64,000 nt of DNA, taken from the NCBI RefSeq assembly GCF_040833975.1, contig NZ_CP162130.1, positions 2,626,001-2,690,000 of the forward strand, given 5' to 3'. Both the position numbers and the translations under genes were made by a program. Under the pieces are notes generated by a model, which was not told the DNA's origin, did not search any database, and saw nothing but the letters and a program-made list of their open reading frames with translations. The stretch comes from Leptospira sp. WS92.C1 (GTDB taxonomy: Bacteria > Spirochaetota > Leptospiria > Leptospirales > Leptospiraceae). This document shows positions 32,897 through 45,326 of this stretch, one piece after another (the first letter of the stretch is position 1; the number at the start of each line of letters is the position of its first letter).

Positions 32897-33036
32897 ATCG
32901 ATTAAAAATAATTTCTTTCCGAGATTTGCAAGAGAGAAAGAAATTTTCGGACTGATTTCAAACGAAAATGTCCACCGTATTTTACTGCAAAACAGACTTT
33001 ACTTTTTACCACTTTAAAACAATAACGCTTGACGAT

Positions 33037-33051
33037 ACTAACGCGTTTAGT
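33037..33051. promoter_or_regulatory. Palindromic operator candidate upstream of higBA
   Basis: ACTAA-CGCGT-TTAGT is an inverted repeat with 5-bp arms just upstream of the toxin start and just after a TTGACG (33029-33034) that could be a -35 box. The position fits the site where a HigA-type antitoxin represses its own operon. Confidence 0.45.
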
Positions 33052-33053
33052 AA

Positions 33054-33339
33054 GTGATAGCGAACTTCGCCTCCCCCGAAACCGAAAAAATTTGGAGCGG
33101 TGAGTATGGCAAAAAGCTACCCGTTGTAATTCAAAACACAGGGAAGAAAAAAATTGAGGATGCTGAATAACGCATTTTCGATCGATGATCTTCGATCGCC
33201 TCCCGGTAATCGATTAGAATTTCTCAAAGGAAATCGAAAAGGTCAATATAGCATTCGAATTAATGATCAATGGCGTATTTGTTTTCTTTGGTCCGGTAGA
33301 AACGCATTGAACGTCGAAATCGTAGATTATCATTCTTAG
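33054..33339 (+). pseudogene. higB: Frameshifted HigB toxin gene
   Basis: From GTG 33054 the frame reads MIANFASPETEKIWSGEYGK then KLPVVIQNTGKKK, a good HigB N-terminus, and then leaves frame at an A7 tract (33147-33153). One base over, the frame continues LRMLNNAFSIDDLRSPPGNR, then RKGQYSIRINDQWRICF, the conserved HigB C-terminal half, to 33339. With six A residues the gene would be whole. The C-terminal half has an in-frame ATG (33154) but would give a 61-residue fragment lacking the N-terminal helices. HigB toxins are ribosome-dependent ribonucleases. Decay, slippage control or a sequencing error are all possible. Confidence 0.85.
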
Positions 33340-33350
33340 GTGGAATTTTT

Positions 33351-33647
33351 ATGAAACGCATTCCCAACATACATCCAGGATCCGTATTGGAGGAGGAATT
33401 TCTAGTTCCTTTAGAAATCTCCGCGTATCGATTGGCAAAGGAAACAAACATTCCACAAACCCGAATCAGTCAAATTATCAAAAAAAAGCGTAGCATCACT
33501 GCGGATACTGCAATCCGATTTTCCAAATTTTTCGGCACGACTCCTCAATTTTGGTTAGGTCTCCAAAATGACTACGATCTGGAAGAGGAAATGTTAAAGA
33601 AAAAGAAAGAATTTGGAGCCATTCATTATTTCAAAAAAGTAGTTTAG
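33351..33647 (+). CDS. higA: HigA-type antitoxin (XRE helix-turn-helix)
   Basis: A 98-residue protein with AGGTGG ribosome site. It starts MKRIPNIHPGSVLEEEFL, the usual HigA opening, followed by an XRE-type helix-turn-helix (SAYRLAKETNIPQTRISQII, then ITADTAIRFSKFFGTTPQFW). It binds toxin and the operon's operator. The frame is intact although the toxin gene just upstream is frameshifted. The C-terminal end is a Lys/Glu-rich helix. Confidence 0.95.
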   Translation: MKRIPNIHPGSVLEEEFLVPLEISAYRLAKETNIPQTRISQIIKKKRSITADTAIRFSKFFGTTPQFWLGLQNDYDLEEEMLKKKKEFGAIHYFKKVV

Positions 33648-33709
33648 GCTCGTTTCAACGCGACGACGTTACAAGCGAAACTTCGCAAGAACTCTGGCTT
33701 TATCCAATA

Positions 33710-33746
33710 AAAAAGCCCTTCTCGCAACCGTGCGAAAAGGGCTTTT
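33710..33746. terminator. Strong bidirectional terminator between higA and hppA
   Basis: AAAAAGCCCTT-C-TCGCA / TGCGA-A-AAGGGCTTTT forms a long stem with an ACCG loop, A-rich on one flank and T-rich on the other, in the gap between convergent genes. It should end both transcripts. Confidence 0.9.
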
Positions 33747-33779
33747 CAGAAATCAGAAACCGATTCTGAATTCGAATTC

Positions 33780-35918
<2,139 letters not shown>

Positions 35919-35919
35919 C

Positions 35920-37140
<1,221 letters not shown>

Positions 37141-37437
37141 CACTCTTATTTTACTTCCCCGTTTTCGAAAATTTGTTTTATCAAAATTTTATAATCCGTA
37201 AAAACAAAGAAACGTTAGGATAAATTGTGATTCAAAAAAATATCCGCCTAAAGCGTGTTTGATTCCGAGATGCGAAAAACGGCGTAAGATTTTTTTATAC
37301 AGGACCGCCCGGATGGATCGATCCGGAGATTGTTACAAAGATACAAAAGAGAGAATACCAAATTATAAACTTTCTTGAAAAATGCAATTGAAAGCAAAAA
37401 AGGAACATTTCGGGTTTTTATTTGATTCGGAAAACAA
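37141..37437. other. Non-coding gap upstream of the DUF3015 genes
   Basis: About 300 bp, AT-rich, with no convincing gene on either strand. The right end leads into the strong promoter at 37438. I see no clear terminator for the TPR gene. Confidence 0.4.
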
Positions 37438-37465
37438 TTGACATCGATTTTATTCTGCTTATACT
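37438..37465 (+). promoter_or_regulatory. Near-consensus sigma-70 promoter of the DUF3015 operon
   Basis: A perfect -35 TTGACA (37438-37443), a 16-bp spacer and -10 TATACT (37460-37465) predict a start near 37472, with an AAAGGAG ribosome site (37478-37484) right after. The leader is therefore very short. It is the best promoter match seen in the window and implies strong constitutive expression. Confidence 0.75.
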
Positions 37466-37490
37466 GATTCGCAATATAAAGGAGTTAGGA

Positions 37491-37988
37491 ATGAAAAAAA
37501 TATTCATTAAAATTTCGACCTGTGTTTTTCTCCTGTTTTTAACCTTGTCCACAACCCCTGCTTTTAGCGCGGATTATCACGTAGCCGGATGCGGACTTGG
37601 TTCATTAATCATCAAAGAGAACAAGATGGTAATGCAACTTCTTGCGGTTACTTTAAATGCAACCGGAGTACAAACCGTCGGAATTACGATCGGGACCTCC
37701 AATTGTAAAACGGATGGTTTGGTAAAACAAGACAAAATCCAGGAAGTTTTTGTCGCGGTCAACTTTGGCGCTTTGGAGCAGGAGATCGCAATCGGAAAGG
37801 GAGAAAAACTTTCGGCTCTTTCCTCCTTGTTGGGTTGTCCGATTGATCAGACCGATCGTTTTTCTCAATTGACTCAAACGAATTATTCGAAATTCTTTTC
37901 TGGTAATCCGACTCCTTACTCTATGTTGAATAGCGTAAAAGAAGAAATCGTACAAGACTCGGTATTGTCCGCAGCTTGTAAAATCTAA
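37491..37988 (+). CDS. DUF3015-family exported protein, copy 1
   Basis: 166 residues from ATG 37491, chosen because AAAGGAG lies just upstream and it opens into a signal peptide (IFIKISTCVFLLFLTLSTTP, cleavage after AFSA). An upstream frame extension to 37422 would span the promoter and is rejected. The mature part has the family blocks VAGCGLGSLII and IGTSNCKTDG, with four Cys in all. DUF3015 proteins are small periplasmic proteins of unknown role, often next to DUF4105 genes as here. It is followed 14 bp later by a clear paralog. Confidence 0.88.
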   Translation: MKKIFIKISTCVFLLFLTLSTTPAFSADYHVAGCGLGSLIIKENKMVMQLLAVTLNATGVQTVGITIGTSNCKTDGLVKQDKIQEVFVAVNFGALEQEIAIGKGEKLSALSSLLGCPIDQTDRFSQLTQTNYSKFFSGNPTPYSMLNSVKEEIVQDSVLSAACKI

Positions 37989-38002
37989 GGGGAATTCAGA
38001 AT

Positions 38003-38485
38003 ATGAAAACACTTTTTAAATCAATCGCAATTTCATTGACCTTACTCCCTCTTTTGATCACCAGCCAGGTTCATGCTTACGGCGCGGCCGGTTGCGGAAT
38101 CGGATCCGTAGTGATCACCGAAAACAAAGTGGTTCATCAAGTAATTGCAGCCACCATAAACGGATTTTCCGGGAATCAACTTTTAGGAATCACAACCGGA
38201 ACCTTGAATTGCAAAACGGATGGAGTGACGCATAAGGACAAAGAACAGGAAATTTTTGTTCACCTGAATTACAATTCGCTCGCTCTTGAGTCCGCTCAAG
38301 GTAAGGGAGAAAAACTGGAAACGTTTGCAAGTTTACTCCACTGCAAGGACACGAAAGTTCTCGCAGACTTTACAAAACAGAATCACGCTTCCTTGTTTAG
38401 TTCCGAGGATCCTTCCGACTTTCTGATCAAGATAAAACAAGAAGTGATCAAAGACAGTATCCTTTCTCAAGTTTGTAAAATCTAA
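38003..38485 (+). CDS. DUF3015-family exported protein, copy 2
   Basis: 160 residues with signal peptide (LFKSIAISLTLLPLLITSQV, cleavage after VHA). It shares GCGIGSVVITENKVVHQVIA, NCKTDGVTHKDKEQEIFVHL and the closing QVCKI with copy 1, so the pair arose by tandem duplication, though they have diverged considerably. It is co-transcribed with copy 1 (AGGGGA ribosome site after the 14-bp gap). A strong hairpin follows its stop. Confidence 0.88.
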   Translation: MKTLFKSIAISLTLLPLLITSQVHAYGAAGCGIGSVVITENKVVHQVIAATINGFSGNQLLGITTGTLNCKTDGVTHKDKEQEIFVHLNYNSLALESAQGKGEKLETFASLLHCKDTKVLADFTKQNHASLFSSEDPSDFLIKIKQEVIKDSILSQVCKI

Positions 38486-38493
38486 TTAGGTTA

Positions 38494-38515
38494 TTCCGGC
38501 GAGAAATCGCCGGAA
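38494..38515 (+). terminator. GC-rich hairpin after DUF3015 copy 2
   Basis: A 9-bp stem TTCCGGCGA / TCGCCGGAA closed by a GAAA tetraloop, 8 bp after the stop codon. The following GTATTATT is only a weak T-run, so it may be a partial terminator that lowers read-through into the DUF4105 gene or stabilises the upstream mRNA. Confidence 0.6.
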
Positions 38516-38530
38516 GTATTATTCTCACTT

Positions 38531-40564
38531 TTGAAACCGATTCAAATCAAAGTTTTTTTATCCATCATATCTCTTCTCTTATTCACTTCGGGGTTTCTTT
38601 TTTCTCAAGAGACAACATCCGCTCAAATACAAGTGTATCAGGATGCCGCACTGAGTAAAAATTTAGATTCAGCTCGTTACTGGAAACTTCTTCTTCATTA
38701 CAGAGACCCTCGTTTTTTTGGAAAACCTAAAAGCGAAGCCGATGGAGCCGATTTTTTTGTTTCTCCGGATGGAAAAAAAGACCCGAAGGCCGAGCTGCTC
38801 GAAACCATTCGTGCTTTTTTTAGAGACCCGATCCCCGACGAAATCAACGAAACCAAACTCCATCCTTTGTGTAAATATCCGGAACGATTTCGATGGTTGG
38901 ATTCTCAACTGAATTTTGATAAAAATTTATTGCCGAAATTGAACTGCGACAGATACAAAAACTGGATCAATGCCTTAAATCCGACGTCGATCAAACTTAT
39001 CTTTGCTTCGTTTTACTTAAACAACCCGGCATCTCTATTCGGTCACAATCTGTTAAAGATCGGATCCGAAGCGGGACAGTCCGAAATTTTGGACTACGCG
39101 GTCAATTTTGCCGCAAGCAGCCCTCCGGATGATTCGGCGTTGACATATACGTTTAAAGGGCTGGCGGGCGGATATCCCGGGTATTTTAGTATATTTCCAT
39201 ATTATTATAAAATTAACGAATACAACGATATGGAAAGCAGGGATCTCTGGGAATACGAACTCAACCTAAGTCCGGAAGCCTCTAAACGAATCGCATCCCA
39301 CGTTTGGGAATTGAGCAGTACTTATTTTGATTACTTTTTTTTCGATGAAAATTGTTCGTATCATCTCCTTTCCCTTTTAGAAATCGGAAATCCGGAATTA
39401 AAACTCAGAGATAAATTCAATTTATATACAATCCCTTCGGACACCGTGAAACTCGTATTGGAACAGGAAGGATTGATCCGCAAAAAATTATACCGGCCTT
39501 CTTTGAGTTCCAAACTGGAACAAAAGATATTTCATCTCGAAGAAAACGAAAAACAAAAAGTTTTCGGATATCTAAACGGAGAGCTGGAGCTCAAGGATAT
39601 TTTAGAATCCGGCGACGGACAGAGACACGCATTTATGCTGGACGCGATTTTGGATGCCGATCGTTACCGGCAATCCCTAAAAAAATACACTCCGGAACAG
39701 GAACAAAAATATAGAAACGTTTTGATCGAAAGAAGTAAAATCAACTTTCCTCCTTTACCCGAACAGAAACCGATGGTTTCTCCGCCTGAAGAAGGACACG
39801 GAAGCGGGAGATTTAAAATCGGCAGAGGAGAATCTACGTTAGGCGGTTATTCGGAATTTGCAATACGTCCTGCATATCACGATTTTCTAAATTACGACAA
39901 CGGATTTGTTCCATTTTCGACTATAGAATATTTTTCCGCGGTGTTCAGAAAATACGACTTTCAAAAAAATCCCACGATCGAAGAAGGAAGTTTTGTCAAG
40001 ATTCTATCGCTATCACCCGTCAATCCGATTTCGTCTCCCGTATCCTTTTTCTTTGACATCGGCGCGGATTCCTCCATGATCAAACCGAACTTTAATTTCC
40101 GAAAATCGTCTCCGTATTTTTTGGCAACCAATCAAGGGGTTCCTCTTTTGCTAATTCAACCGGAATATCAAAAAGAAAAAGACAATTACGAAAAAGCGTA
40201 TCGGGTTACGAACTTCAATCTGGAAGGCACGGGTGGTTATACTTTTTCCAACGTCGGTTCGGGGAGTTCGTTTTTATGGACCTTTTCCTTTCAAGTAGGC
40301 GCCAAAGGAAGAGCGAACGGCATCTATCCGGAAGGACTTTTGGTCGCCCCGCAAGCCGCGATTTTTACCGGATGTTCTTACGGAAATTGGAAATTCGGAT
40401 TGTCTGCGCAGTATTTCGGATTCTCGATTTACGGATATAAAGACGATTATAAAGTAACTCCGGGGATCCGCTATCGTTCTTCTCAAAATACGGAAATTCG
40501 ACTGGAAGGAAAATTACAAAAATATTATGAAGAAGCCCAAGTTTCAGTTTCGATCTTTTTCTAA
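38531..40564 (+). CDS. DUF4105 (Lnb N-terminal periplasmic domain) protein, copy 1
   Basis: 677 residues with TTG start and signal segment (KVFLSIISLLLFTSGFLFS). The DUF4105 domain spans about residues 40-330, with PASLFGHNLLKIG (His172) and YFFFDENCSYHLLSLLEIGN (Cys275). The His-then-Cys spacing resembles permuted NlpC/P60- or LRAT-like thiol enzymes; this is my inference. Residues ~430-677 read as beta-strands ending VSVSIFF, typical of an outer-membrane barrel. It may therefore be an enzyme domain carried on a barrel. It overlaps the alpha/beta hydrolase gene downstream by 38 bp. A paralog lies at 45327-47270. Confidence 0.85.
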   Translation: MKPIQIKVFLSIISLLLFTSGFLFSQETTSAQIQVYQDAALSKNLDSARYWKLLLHYRDPRFFGKPKSEADGADFFVSPDGKKDPKAELLETIRAFFRDPIPDEINETKLHPLCKYPERFRWLDSQLNFDKNLLPKLNCDRYKNWINALNPTSIKLIFASFYLNNPASLFGHNLLKIGSEAGQSEILDYAVNFAASSPPDDSALTYTFKGLAGGYPGYFSIFPYYYKINEYNDMESRDLWEYELNLSPEASKRIASHVWELSSTYFDYFFFDENCSYHLLSLLEIGNPELKLRDKFNLYTIPSDTVKLVLEQEGLIRKKLYRPSLSSKLEQKIFHLEENEKQKVFGYLNGELELKDILESGDGQRHAFMLDAILDADRYRQSLKKYTPEQEQKYRNVLIERSKINFPPLPEQKPMVSPPEEGHGSGRFKIGRGESTLGGYSEFAIRPAYHDFLNYDNGFVPFSTIEYFSAVFRKYDFQKNPTIEEGSFVKILSLSPVNPISSPVSFFFDIGADSSMIKPNFNFRKSSPYFLATNQGVPLLLIQPEYQKEKDNYEKAYRVTNFNLEGTGGYTFSNVGSGSSFLWTFSFQVGAKGRANGIYPEGLLVAPQAAIFTGCSYGNWKFGLSAQYFGFSIYGYKDDYKVTPGIRYRSSQNTEIRLEGKLQKYYEEAQVSVSIFF

Positions 40565-41441
40565 AGGAATCGTGCTTTTAGTCCTATTTCTTTTTTTAGA
40601 GTCCTGCGCTTCGTTATTTTATCAGCCCACAAATCAAAAGTATTGGAGCCCCGATCTTTTTGGATTTCAATTCAAAGAGGAAAGTTTCAAAACCTATGAC
40701 GGAGAAGAAATTCATTTTTGGAGAATCATTCCCAAAGAAAAACCAAAAGGGATCATCATCCAATTTCACGGAAACGGAGAAAATAGAACCAGCCATTTTA
40801 CAAGTCTTGTTTGGATGGTAAACCACGGATACGAACTGGTAACCTTGGATTACAGAGGTTATTTCGATTCCACCGGAACTCCGGAACGGGAAACGATTCA
40901 TAAAGACGCGATCGGTTTCTTAATCAAAGAATTGGAATATTCTAAAAATAGAAATATACCCGTCATCGTATACGGCCAGAGTCTCGGTGGGGCGATCGCG
41001 CTCCGAGCGCTTGGAGAACTAAAGGATAAATCCGGAATCGCTCTCGTAGTGGCGGACGGCACATTTGCGAATTATCGAACCGTGTTTAAACAAGTTGTCA
41101 GAAGGGTTTTATTTTTTCCGATCGATTGGATCGCGGGAATTTTTGTAAGCGACTTCTTGAGTCCGAGCGAAACGATATCCACTCTTTCACCGATTCCACT
41201 TCTTGTCATTCATGGAACCGCGGATGACATCGTATCGTATCAAAACGGAGTCGAGCTTTTCGGATTGGCGGGACAACCCAAGTGGTTCTGGGAAGTCAGA
41301 GGCGGAGGTCATGTCAGCTGGATGAATCTCGGAGTTTCTAAGGAATCCAAAAATTTTCTTCTCTTTTTGGAGGACGTGATTCAAAAATCGAAATTCAATC
41401 CATCGAAAGCGGGTGTCGGTCGAGATGACGGGCGTCTATGA
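40527..41441 (+). CDS. Alpha/beta hydrolase, predicted lipoprotein
   Basis: A 304-residue protein with signal segment and lipobox-like LESC (about Cys27). The fold markers are IIIQFHGNGENRTSHF (oxyanion region), YGQSLGGAIALRAL (GxSxG nucleophile Ser), a late Asp in VIHGTADDIV, and His in RGGGHVSWM, so the catalytic triad is complete. It resembles the BEM46/YfhR-like esterase group. It overlaps the DUF4105 gene by 38 bp and should be co-translated, suggesting both act on the same envelope material. The last 47 bp overlap the convergent gene. Confidence 0.88.
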   Translation: MKKPKFQFRSFSKGIVLLVLFLFLESCASLFYQPTNQKYWSPDLFGFQFKEESFKTYDGEEIHFWRIIPKEKPKGIIIQFHGNGENRTSHFTSLVWMVNHGYELVTLDYRGYFDSTGTPERETIHKDAIGFLIKELEYSKNRNIPVIVYGQSLGGAIALRALGELKDKSGIALVVADGTFANYRTVFKQVVRRVLFFPIDWIAGIFVSDFLSPSETISTLSPIPLLVIHGTADDIVSYQNGVELFGLAGQPKWFWEVRGGGHVSWMNLGVSKESKNFLLFLEDVIQKSKFNPSKAGVGRDDGRL

Positions 41442-41868
41442 GAAATTCGATCGCTTCCTTTGGATTCAATTCTTTGAAATAACGCTCCGAAAACGAAAAA
41501 AAAGATTCATTAAAGATAAAGTAGTCTATATACTGAATTCGATTTTTTGCCAAGTAAAGAATTTTTTCCATATCCTTTGATTTCAGCTGATAGTATCCCT
41601 CCTCCAATTCCAAGCAAATATACTCGCCGTCAGCCAAACGAAGTTCCCGAACCGGAAACGGAATGGAATCTTGAAACGATTTCGGATATTTGAAAATGGT
41701 GACAGTCTCCTTCCAAAGCGCCAAAGGAACCCTGGACGGACGCAAAATATAAAGAATTGAAGTTTGAGGGTTTGTTTCTTTCAATCTCAGAAATTTTTTC
41801 TGATCCCAAGAGCAATTGCCAAGAACCAGTAAAAGAAACAAACAGAGGAATGCAAAATTCTCCCGCAT
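41395..41868 (-). CDS. Hypothetical lipoprotein
   Basis: A 157-residue protein with signal segment and lipobox LGNC (about Cys19). It contains ILYILRPSRVPLALWKETV and ELEEGYYQLKS, which recall the DUF2846-like lipoproteins that read as small beta domains, but this match is weak. Function unknown. Its 3' end overlaps the alpha/beta hydrolase gene by 47 bp tail to tail, so transcripts of the two are complementary there. Confidence 0.7.
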   Translation of the reverse strand: MRENFAFLCLFLLLVLGNCSWDQKKFLRLKETNPQTSILYILRPSRVPLALWKETVTIFKYPKSFQDSIPFPVRELRLADGEYICLELEEGYYQLKSKDMEKILYLAKNRIQYIDYFIFNESFFSFSERYFKELNPKEAIEFLIDARHLDRHPLSMD

Positions 41869-42119
41869 GGTTTTCCATTGGTTTTATCTGGAATTTTTAG
41901 TCTTCTCAAAAAAACGGATCGCATTTTTAAAACAAGAAAATCGTATCTAAAATTGCAATTTCTATGATAGACTGTCTCGCTGAGAAAGAAACTTTTTTCC
42001 GTAAATTGCCGGTCCATCGTGCTTTCTCCTTGAATTTCTTTGGATCGGAATGTCGATACGCCGAACCGATGTCTATTTCTTCGAGAAATAGGTTTGGCAA
42101 TCAGACCCTCTTCAGTGAA

Positions 42120-42593
<474 letters not shown>

Positions 42594-42594
42594 T

Positions 42595-43398
42595 CTACGT
42601 TCCCGTAGACTCATATCTTTTTTGTCCTTTTTTCCATAAAATCAAAGAACCGATAAATAAAAAACATCCCACGGGAAAGTTTAAATAAATAAACGCGGGA
42701 TGAAACAAAGACTCGGAGCTTTTTCCCAAAAAATAATGAGCCGGGTAAAAATTCACGAATCCGAGCGGTAGTAAAAAGGTCAATAAAACACGAATGGACC
42801 AATTGTAGATATTCATCGGATACATCATAAATTCCCTGCTTGAAAAAACGAACAACTGCACCAAGGAATAATTCTGAATCGCATAAAACGCGATGGATGC
42901 GATCGCAATTCGAATCCCCGCGAGAATCATCGCGCTTCCGATAACCACAATCAAAAGAGTGCAAATTTTCAAAAAAGTCCATTCAATGTTTGTAAACTGT
43001 GTGGCCACTAAAAACGTAATCACCCCCAGAATCAAATGAAGAAGACCGGTGATATCAAAATGATTCATCAAGACCTGGCCGATCGGAGAAAGAGGTCTTA
43101 ACAAATAACGATCGTATCCCCCGTCTCTCACAAGAGATCCGAATTCCACCATTCCCGAAAATACGGAAGCGACGATTCCCTGAGCAAAGATCAACAAACT
43201 GTAAAGAAATGCGATCTCGCCTCGGCTCCATCCTCCTATCGATTGAAATCTGGATAGAAGAATAAAAATGGTCATCGCTTGCGCGGAATAATAAATGAGA
43301 AGAGTTACGAGGTAGATCCAAAAGCTGGCCCTGTATTCCATATGAGATTGAACCGATGAGATCGCCAGTTTTAGATACGTTTTTGCGGAAGAGAACAT
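42595..43398 (-). CDS. ABC-2 type transporter permease (PF06182-like), second subunit
   Basis: A 267-residue membrane protein with about six hydrophobic segments and the family block FGSLVRDGGYDRYLLRPLSP after the first helices. It pairs with the upstream permease (43400-44185) and ATPase (44185-45162), with only 1-2 bp between genes, forming a complete exporter with a heterodimeric permease. Substrates of this group are mostly unknown; drug, lipid or polysaccharide export are all possible. Confidence 0.88.
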   Translation of the reverse strand: MFSSAKTYLKLAISSVQSHMEYRASFWIYLVTLLIYYSAQAMTIFILLSRFQSIGGWSRGEIAFLYSLLIFAQGIVASVFSGMVEFGSLVRDGGYDRYLLRPLSPIGQVLMNHFDITGLLHLILGVITFLVATQFTNIEWTFLKICTLLIVVIGSAMILAGIRIAIASIAFYAIQNYSLVQLFVFSSREFMMYPMNIYNWSIRVLLTFLLPLGFVNFYPAHYFLGKSSESLFHPAFIYLNFPVGCFLFIGSLILWKKGQKRYESTGT

Positions 43399-43399
43399 A

Positions 43400-44185
43400 T
43401 CAACCCCCCGCCAATTCCAATCGTTTCAAACCGGAAAGATAGATCGCCGAAGCGGCGGATGTTAAAATTCCTATCATTAAAAAATATCTGAGGATCAATT
43501 CCGGAAAACTCATTCCGAATTTTTGAGAGGTCAATACTTGCGTCGGATAGTAATATAAATACGGAAACGGAAGCCAAGACGAAACGGATCTTAAAAATTC
43601 GGGAAATAAATCCAAGGGAATTACGGCTCCCGAAAAAAGCGTGATCAAAGCAAAGTAGAGAAGAAAAAAAGAAAAGATCTCAGTAAAGAAAAAGGATAAG
43701 GATGAAATCATAAATCCGATCAAAAAGAAAATCAAAAACGCCAAAACGTATACGAGTAAAAACGAAAAAAAGGAAATCGTATCGGGAACAAATTTCAAAT
43801 CTAAAAATAAAAACGCCAAAACGACCAACGGAAGAGATCTTGAAAATAGATGATATAAACTGACTCCGATCGTATCCGCCAAAACCACGATCGGAAATCG
43901 AATCGGCTTTAAAAGATCGAAAACGATATTTCCGTTTTTGATTTTGGAGGAAACCAGCCCATCCTGTCGCCCAAAAGAAACCTTGATCAAAGTCGCAAGA
44001 ACCGCATAGAGTATTAAAGATTCCTTATTTCTTTGTGTATCTTTGAATTCCTCTCCCGGAATCGCCTGCCAAACCGCGGTGAGAATCAAAAGATACAAAC
44101 CAGCATTTAAAATTCCCGTAAAGTATTCGAGCCGATACGTCGCGGATCTCTGAAACGCTTTGGAAATGACCTTGAGATACAACAT
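43400..44185 (-). CDS. ABC-2 type transporter permease (PF06182-like), first subunit
   Basis: A 261-residue membrane protein with about six hydrophobic segments. The block GLVSSKIKNGNIVFDLLKPI is the counterpart of the family's G..Y.LLRP motif in the partner permease. The start codon shares a base with the stop of the ATPase gene. Together with the neighbours it forms one transporter. Confidence 0.88.
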   Translation of the reverse strand: MLYLKVISKAFQRSATYRLEYFTGILNAGLYLLILTAVWQAIPGEEFKDTQRNKESLILYAVLATLIKVSFGRQDGLVSSKIKNGNIVFDLLKPIRFPIVVLADTIGVSLYHLFSRSLPLVVLAFLFLDLKFVPDTISFFSFLLVYVLAFLIFFLIGFMISSLSFFFTEIFSFFLLYFALITLFSGAVIPLDLFPEFLRSVSSWLPFPYLYYYPTQVLTSQKFGMSFPELILRYFLMIGILTSAASAIYLSGLKRLELAGG

Positions 44186-45162
44186 CAGGATCTTTCCCCG
44201 TAAATCTGTTTGATCACCTTTGCCAAATCCGGTTTTTTATACTGTATATCCATGATCTCCAATCCAGAAGATTGAATCACGGAAAGAAGACGATTGAGAG
44301 ATTCTCCTTCCTTGATCATCAGACTGAGATGATTGGGTGATCCGTTTTTGAGAGGAGAAAACTCGGGAGGCAATGAAGGAATCTCGTCTCCTTTGTATTG
44401 AATTTCGACGATGCTATCCGTTCCTCCCAATTTTCGAAACGAATCCAGACCTCCGTCAAATCGGATCTTACCGTGATCTATGAGAATGATCCTCTTCGCG
44501 AGATATTCGATGTCTTGCACGTCATGCGTCGTTAAAAGGATCGTAACCTTCTCTTCCTGATTGATGATTCGGATAAATTCCCTTACTTTTTCTTTGACTA
44601 AAACATCCAGACCGATCGTAGGTTCGTCCAAAAACAACACTTTGGGAAAGTGTAAAAGACTCGCGGCGATCTCGGCTTTCATCCTCTGACCAAGACTCAG
44701 CTTTCTCACCTGTTGATGAAAAAATTCCCGAATTCCCAAAAGATCGCTGAACATCTCCATTCTATTTTTGTAATCTTTAATATCGATCTTGTAGATCGAC
44801 TTCAATAAATCGAAGGACTCTTCCACCGGAAGATCCCACCAAAGTTGTGTCTTTTGCCCGAACACAACTCCAAGTTGTTTGGAATTTTCCCTTCGATCTT
44901 TTGCGGGATCCAAACCGAAGACGGAAATGGATCCTCCGTCGGGAATCAAAACGCCCGTCAAAAGTTTGATCGTAGTCGATTTGCCGGCTCCGTTGGGTCC
45001 AATATAACCCACAAACTCACCCGGTTGAACTTCAAAGGACACGTCTTCGACCGCGTGAATGATTTCTTTATTGGAATGAAAAAGAGAAATGATAGCGCCT
45101 TTCAAACCCGGATTTCTTCTGGAGATTTGAAATGATTTCTGGAGGTTTTTTACTTGGATCAA
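44185..45162 (-). CDS. ABC transporter ATP-binding protein of the ABC-2 exporter
   Basis: A 325-residue ATPase with Walker A GPNGAGKSTT, Q-loop FGQKTQLWWDLP, signature LSLGQRMKAEIAASLLH, Walker B VLFLDEPTIGLD and switch His in TTHDVQDIEYLAKR. The Q-loop wording QKTQLWWDLP is characteristic of ATPases that serve PF06182 permeases, which agrees with the two genes that follow. About 85 residues after the ATPase core form an accessory domain. It is the first gene of the operon. Confidence 0.95.
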   Translation of the reverse strand: MIQVKNLQKSFQISRRNPGLKGAIISLFHSNKEIIHAVEDVSFEVQPGEFVGYIGPNGAGKSTTIKLLTGVLIPDGGSISVFGLDPAKDRRENSKQLGVVFGQKTQLWWDLPVEESFDLLKSIYKIDIKDYKNRMEMFSDLLGIREFFHQQVRKLSLGQRMKAEIAASLLHFPKVLFLDEPTIGLDVLVKEKVREFIRIINQEEKVTILLTTHDVQDIEYLAKRIILIDHGKIRFDGGLDSFRKLGGTDSIVEIQYKGDEIPSLPPEFSPLKNGSPNHLSLMIKEGESLNRLLSVIQSSGLEIMDIQYKKPDLAKVIKQIYGERS

Positions 45163-45326
45163 AAATTAATTCTCCGCATCAGTGAGACTTAAATAAATAC
45201 GAAAAGGTTTTAAAATAAGTATAAAGATACATCTTTTATACATTCCGGTACATATCCTAAATATTACTGATCGCAAACTTACTTTGCGATTTATCTCACA
45301 CTATTCGGAAAAATCGTTCCTTCTTT

